Shown piece by piece: positions 14,572-17,693 of a stretch of DNA of 17,693 bases. The position numbers were made by a program, and so were the translations under genes. The notes below the pieces were generated by a model. The model saw only the letters and a program-made list of their open reading frames with translations. It did not search any database and was not told the origin of the DNA. This DNA comes from an uncultured Saprospiraceae bacterium (GTDB taxonomy: Bacteria; Bacteroidota; Bacteroidia; Chitinophagales; Saprospiraceae), in contig CALFYH010000144.1 in NCBI GenBank assembly GCA_937952155.1, positions 1-17,693 of the forward strand. Direction: 5' to 3'. Numbering within the stretch: the first letter of the stretch is position 1; each line of letters starts with the position of its first letter.

Positions 14572-17500
14572 TCACTTTATAATAGTCACATCACCTGTTG
14601 CTATCTCAGTAGTATCATCTTTGAAAACTATATCCGCTATCCAAACAAATACGCCTTGTTGGACATCTTGATCATAAAATTTTCCATTCCAGCCTGATTC
14701 GGGGTCATCGGGCAATATATTTTCTTTCAAAAAAACAAGGTTGCCCCATCTATCATAAACTCTAAGATATTTTATCAACTTAACGGAAGATTTTAATCCG
14801 TATAATGTGAATTTGTTGTTGCCACTACTGCTGTTGAGATTTATGATTTGTGGTGCGATATACCCTTTTGTAAATTTCACCCGAACCCAAACTGCATCTT
14901 GTCTTACACAACCGTTTTCGTCGTAGATGGTGATTGTATATTCAGTATCAAATTCAGGAGTGGCGATTGGATTCGGACAATCGCTACAACTCAAGGCACT
15001 TGTAGGTGACCACTTGATTTCTGAAACGTCGGACCAATTCAAATCTGTGGTAGATTGAATTTTGTGTGATTCACTCAATTCAATTATAGTATCCCTACCA
15101 GCATTGACTCCAAAATCTCCCGGTACGATTATCTCAATCTCTTCTTGCAAAGTACAGCCATTGGTATCCGAAACTTTCAGCAAATATTTACCACCAGATA
15201 AGTCTATCTCATTATTTTGGTTTAGGGAATTACCATTGACCAAAATTGTATAAGGTGATGCTCCACCAGAAACATTTATCCATTTTAGGCTACCTTTTTC
15301 GCCATAACAAGATGGCTGATTGATATCTAGGTCAATGGTTTCTGGCTTGCCCTGCTTGGTTATTGTGATACCCTTTTCGTTTATACATCCATTTGCTGGA
15401 TTTGTAAGTTGTGCACTATACGTACCCGGATTACTTATTTGAGCTGATGTCTCATTTGTAAGATTTTCTTTATTGGGTTTCCAAAATACATCATATAAAG
15501 GCAAATCAGTTTCAATCTTGATTTCTGTAAAATCCTCATTACATTTGATAACATTGCTACCATTGATTAAAAAGTCAGGTTTTTGAAAATCAGTCTTGAT
15601 GACGATGGGCACTCTAGATTCGCAACCATACTTGTTTATTGCAATCAATGTATAATTTCCTGCATTGGACACTAAGACAGAATCTTCTTTAATTAATCCA
15701 GTTGGAGTGAGCCATGAGTATTCCAAAAGCGGATTCAATGTACTATCAGATACCCAAGCTTGTGGATTTAAGCAATTTAAGGTGATATCCTCAGGATAAA
15801 TAATTGGTTTATCCAAATAGCTTTTAATTTCAATATTGATAGTCGTATCACAACCCAAATCATTGACCGCATGTATGGTTATTGTACCTGGTTTCACTAT
15901 TTTATTTCCACTAATACCTGTTGGATCACTATGAGTTATATTAATATTTAAGTTCAATTCTCCTGTGATGGATAATGTTGTCTCAGGTTGCGTACATGTC
16001 AAATCTTCCGCATAAGGAGAAATATTTGGCTTTGTTTTGTCTTCAGTTACGACAAAATCTGTAGTAGTTTTACATCCATTTTCATTCGTTAATGTAAGTG
16101 TGTATTTCCCAGGAGCATATATTTCTGGTCCTAAGTTTAAGCTATCTTTGATACCATTTCCTGACCATCGAAATTTATCATAATTACTTGCGGTCACATT
16201 AGGGCTTACGAATTCCTTACTACAAGTGAGTATATCCGATGCAATTGGTGATATTACTGGATGGATTGTATCTACTGGAATCACAAAAGTTGTCTTGGTT
16301 ATACATCCATTGGCTGCTGTCACAGAGATATCAAATGTTCCTCCAGAAGTAGATGAAATAGTAGTACCAGTTCCAGTATTTCCATTCATGTCAGACCACT
16401 GGATAGTTGCTGATGGATTTGTGTTTATTTGTATAATTCCTGATGGATTTGCACACGTCAATGGTTCAATATCGGCGGACACGGCAGGAAAACTTTGTGA
16501 AGATGGTAGATAAAAAGTCTGTGTTTCTGTACATCCATTTTCCCCAGTAACTGTCAATATATAATTTCCAACCTTATCAAACACTGGGTTTAAATCTTGA
16601 GAAGTATATCCTTGTCCTTCCCAAAATACACCTTGTATTCCCGGAGCTGTCACAAAAAATTGGCCTTGTTTGTCGATACAGTCTATGGAGTCGATGATCA
16701 CTGTGAAATTTGGTTTGGCAAAATCGCCCGACACCACGATCGAATCCGTTTTTGTACATCCAAACATATCTGTCAAAACTGTTTGGAACACGCCTGGGTC
16801 TGTAACTTTCAAAGTATCACCCGAAGACAATAATTGACCATGAGCATACCATTTTATCTCCGATACACCTGAAACACTTGATAGGAATAAGTTTGTTTGA
16901 GCTTTATAACATGTCAAAGTATCTGGCTGGGACAAGGTGTAGGCGATCTGCGGCAACGTTTCCGTAATGACGATGCTGTCAATGATACTACAATCCACTC
17001 CCAAAAACAATTCATAAATGTATGTCCCTGCTTGGCTAACCGTTATGGTGTCTCCCGTTATATTTTGTAGCACTATATTTGGTCCTTGCCAATTTATACT
17101 GTCCACATTGGTTGTTATATCCAGAAAAATATCCACAAAACCTGAAGAACAAGTCAATGTCCCGGAGCTATCGGCCGTATATTGAATGGCTGAGTTTTCT
17201 AATACAACTTCTACTGTGGACGTTCCTGTGCAACCATTAGACGCAGCTCCTGTCACCGTGTAATTTCCAGGCGTTGTCGCATTTACACTCGGACCATTTA
17301 CTTGACTTCCATTTGGCAAATTCCAAGAATAAATTACATTACCATCTGTCGAATATGCATCCAAAATGCTTGACTTTATGTAACAATCCAACATCAAATT
17401 TCCGTCTATTTCAACATCAGGCGCTGCAAAATCTCCATTTACATTATAAACGTAATCCATTGTACAACCAACTTGATTGGTGACGGTGACAACATATAGG

Positions 17501-17693
17501 CCAGCTGAGCCGACAGTTATTGTAGAGCTGTTAGTATTTGAAGTAATATTGCCATTAGGTGTATCCCAACCATATTGATATCCTGCGATTGATGGCAATG
17601 GAGTAATACTTAAATCTCCTTGAGGGTGATTACAATCTAAATCAATGACTGCCGAAGGTAATAAATCAAATGTAGAAAAAGTGACCGTAAAAT
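14572..17693 (-). CDS. Large T9SS-secreted multi-repeat surface protein (5' partial)
   Basis: The C-terminal ~1040 residues of a much larger secreted protein; the frame is open to the window edge (codons beyond the TTG at 17598 read on as PLPSIAG upstream), so the N-terminus and signal peptide are outside. About ten tandem Ig-like modules of 70-80 residues each begin near a (D/T)LTC-type Cys and end with an NGCT-type Cys, followed by an acidic or proline linker. Next come a SprB-like repeat (QPSCYGEKG ... SGGASPY ... VSDTNGC) and a module with LSCSDCPNP ... DENGC. The last ~97 residues (YIAPQIINL, LRVYDRWGNLVF, GWNGKFYDQ, QQGVFVWIADI, GDVTIIK) are the gliding-motility-associated CHU_C, type B sorting domain recognised by the type IX secretion system. 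It is likely exported across the outer membrane and surface-attached or released. Ligand or adhesion role is unknown. Confidence 0.9.
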   Translation of the reverse strand, partial: FTVTFSTFDLLPSAVIDLDCNHPQGDLSITPLPSIAGYQYGWDTPNGNITSNTNSSTITVGSAGLYVVTVTNQVGCTMDYVYNVNGDFAAPDVEIDGNLMLDCYIKSSILDAYSTDGNVIYSWNLPNGSQVNGPSVNATTPGNYTVTGAASNGCTGTSTVEVVLENSAIQYTADSSGTLTCSSGFVDIFLDITTNVDSINWQGPNIVLQNITGDTITVSQAGTYIYELFLGVDCSIIDSIVITETLPQIAYTLSQPDTLTCYKAQTNLFLSSVSGVSEIKWYAHGQLLSSGDTLKVTDPGVFQTVLTDMFGCTKTDSIVVSGDFAKPNFTVIIDSIDCIDKQGQFFVTAPGIQGVFWEGQGYTSQDLNPVFDKVGNYILTVTGENGCTETQTFYLPSSQSFPAVSADIEPLTCANPSGIIQINTNPSATIQWSDMNGNTGTGTTISSTSGGTFDISVTAANGCITKTTFVIPVDTIHPVISPIASDILTCSKEFVSPNVTASNYDKFRWSGNGIKDSLNLGPEIYAPGKYTLTLTNENGCKTTTDFVVTEDKTKPNISPYAEDLTCTQPETTLSITGELNLNINITHSDPTGISGNKIVKPGTITIHAVNDLGCDTTINIEIKSYLDKPIIYPEDITLNCLNPQAWVSDSTLNPLLEYSWLTPTGLIKEDSVLVSNAGNYTLIAINKYGCESRVPIVIKTDFQKPDFLINGSNVIKCNEDFTEIKIETDLPLYDVFWKPNKENLTNETSAQISNPGTYSAQLTNPANGCINEKGITITKQGKPETIDLDINQPSCYGEKGSLKWINVSGGASPYTILVNGNSLNQNNEIDLSGGKYLLKVSDTNGCTLQEEIEIIVPGDFGVNAGRDTIIELSESHKIQSTTDLNWSDVSEIKWSPTSALSCSDCPNPIATPEFDTEYTITIYDENGCVRQDAVWVRVKFTKGYIAPQIINLNSSSGNNKFTLYGLKSSVKLIKYLRVYDRWGNLVFLKENILPDDPESGWNGKFYDQDVQQGVFVWIADIVFKDDTTEIATGDVTIIK
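14575..14865 (-). other. CHU_C / T9SS type B C-terminal sorting domain
   Basis: Encodes the last ~97 residues of the surface protein. The hallmarks YDRWGNLVF, GWNGK and GVFVW are followed by GDVTIIK, the usual end of gliding-motility-associated C-terminal domains. In known systems this region targets the protein to the type IX secretion system. Confidence 0.9.
15319..17693 (-). repeat. Tandem Ig-like modules at protein level (~10 copies)
   Basis: Successive modules share a spacing pattern rather than DNA identity: an LTC or equivalent Cys at the start, a W or aromatic in the middle, a PG-x-Y or equivalent turn, then NGC, with about 70-80 residues per unit. Each unit keeps the two cysteines, so one disulphide per module is likely after export. 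DNA-level divergence suggests an old expansion. Confidence 0.75.

Noticed and set aside
16226..16513. 95-codon + strand frame inside the surface-protein gene
   Set aside because: It is a reverse-strand reading of the repeat-rich gene, with no independent support.

Overview
The window reads as a chromosomal segment of a low-GC member of the Bacteroidota, probably a Saprospiria- or Chitinophagia-like lineage (the exact family cannot be fixed from sequence alone). The evidence is a giant multi-module surface protein with a type IX secretion (gliding-motility type, CHU_C) C-terminal sorting domain, repeated promoter boxes of the Bacteroidota form TAnnTTTG, lack of consistent Shine-Dalgarno sequences, and AT-rich intergenic DNA.

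Positions 1-4488 (+ strand) hold the most notable content: a four-gene RNA-repair cassette. In order it encodes a T4 Rnl1-like RNA ligase (5' end outside the window), a Hen1-type RNA 3'-terminal 2'-O-methyltransferase, a stand-alone version of the ligase module normally fused at the C-terminus of bacterial Pnkp, and a T4-PNK-like kinase/phosphatase with a HAD phosphatase. Together these provide the expected steps of end healing (5'-OH phosphorylation, 3'-phosphate removal), 3'-end protection by 2'-O-methylation and sealing. The parts come from two known themes, phage T4 Pnk/Rnl1 and bacterial Pnkp/Hen1, combined with two catalytically intact-looking ligases.

Positions 4499-10671 (- strand) carry mostly housekeeping genes: sua5 (t6A tRNA modification), a LysM lytic transglycosylase, and a tight overlapping run hisS / small exported protein / gatA. 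A 407-bp gap (10663-11069) holds the hisS promoter and seven copies of a 22-bp-period direct repeat in two clusters. The second cluster abuts and overlaps the promoter of a DUF4143-type AAA ATPase (11070-12221, + strand). Facing it is a YoeB-family toxin with its antitoxin (12254-12705, - strand). These two loci form a small accessory pocket between hisS and aspS (12737-14506, - strand).

Positions 14572-17693 (- strand) are the C-terminal part of a very large secreted or surface-anchored protein with about ten disulphide-type Ig-like repeats, a SprB-like repeat and a type IX secretion sorting domain; its N-terminus lies beyond the window.

Much of the window concerns tRNA: RNA repair, t6A37 formation, His- and Asp-tRNA synthetases and the Glu/Asp-tRNA amidotransferase subunit. 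No rRNA, tRNA, CRISPR array, insertion sequence or prophage structural gene was recognised.
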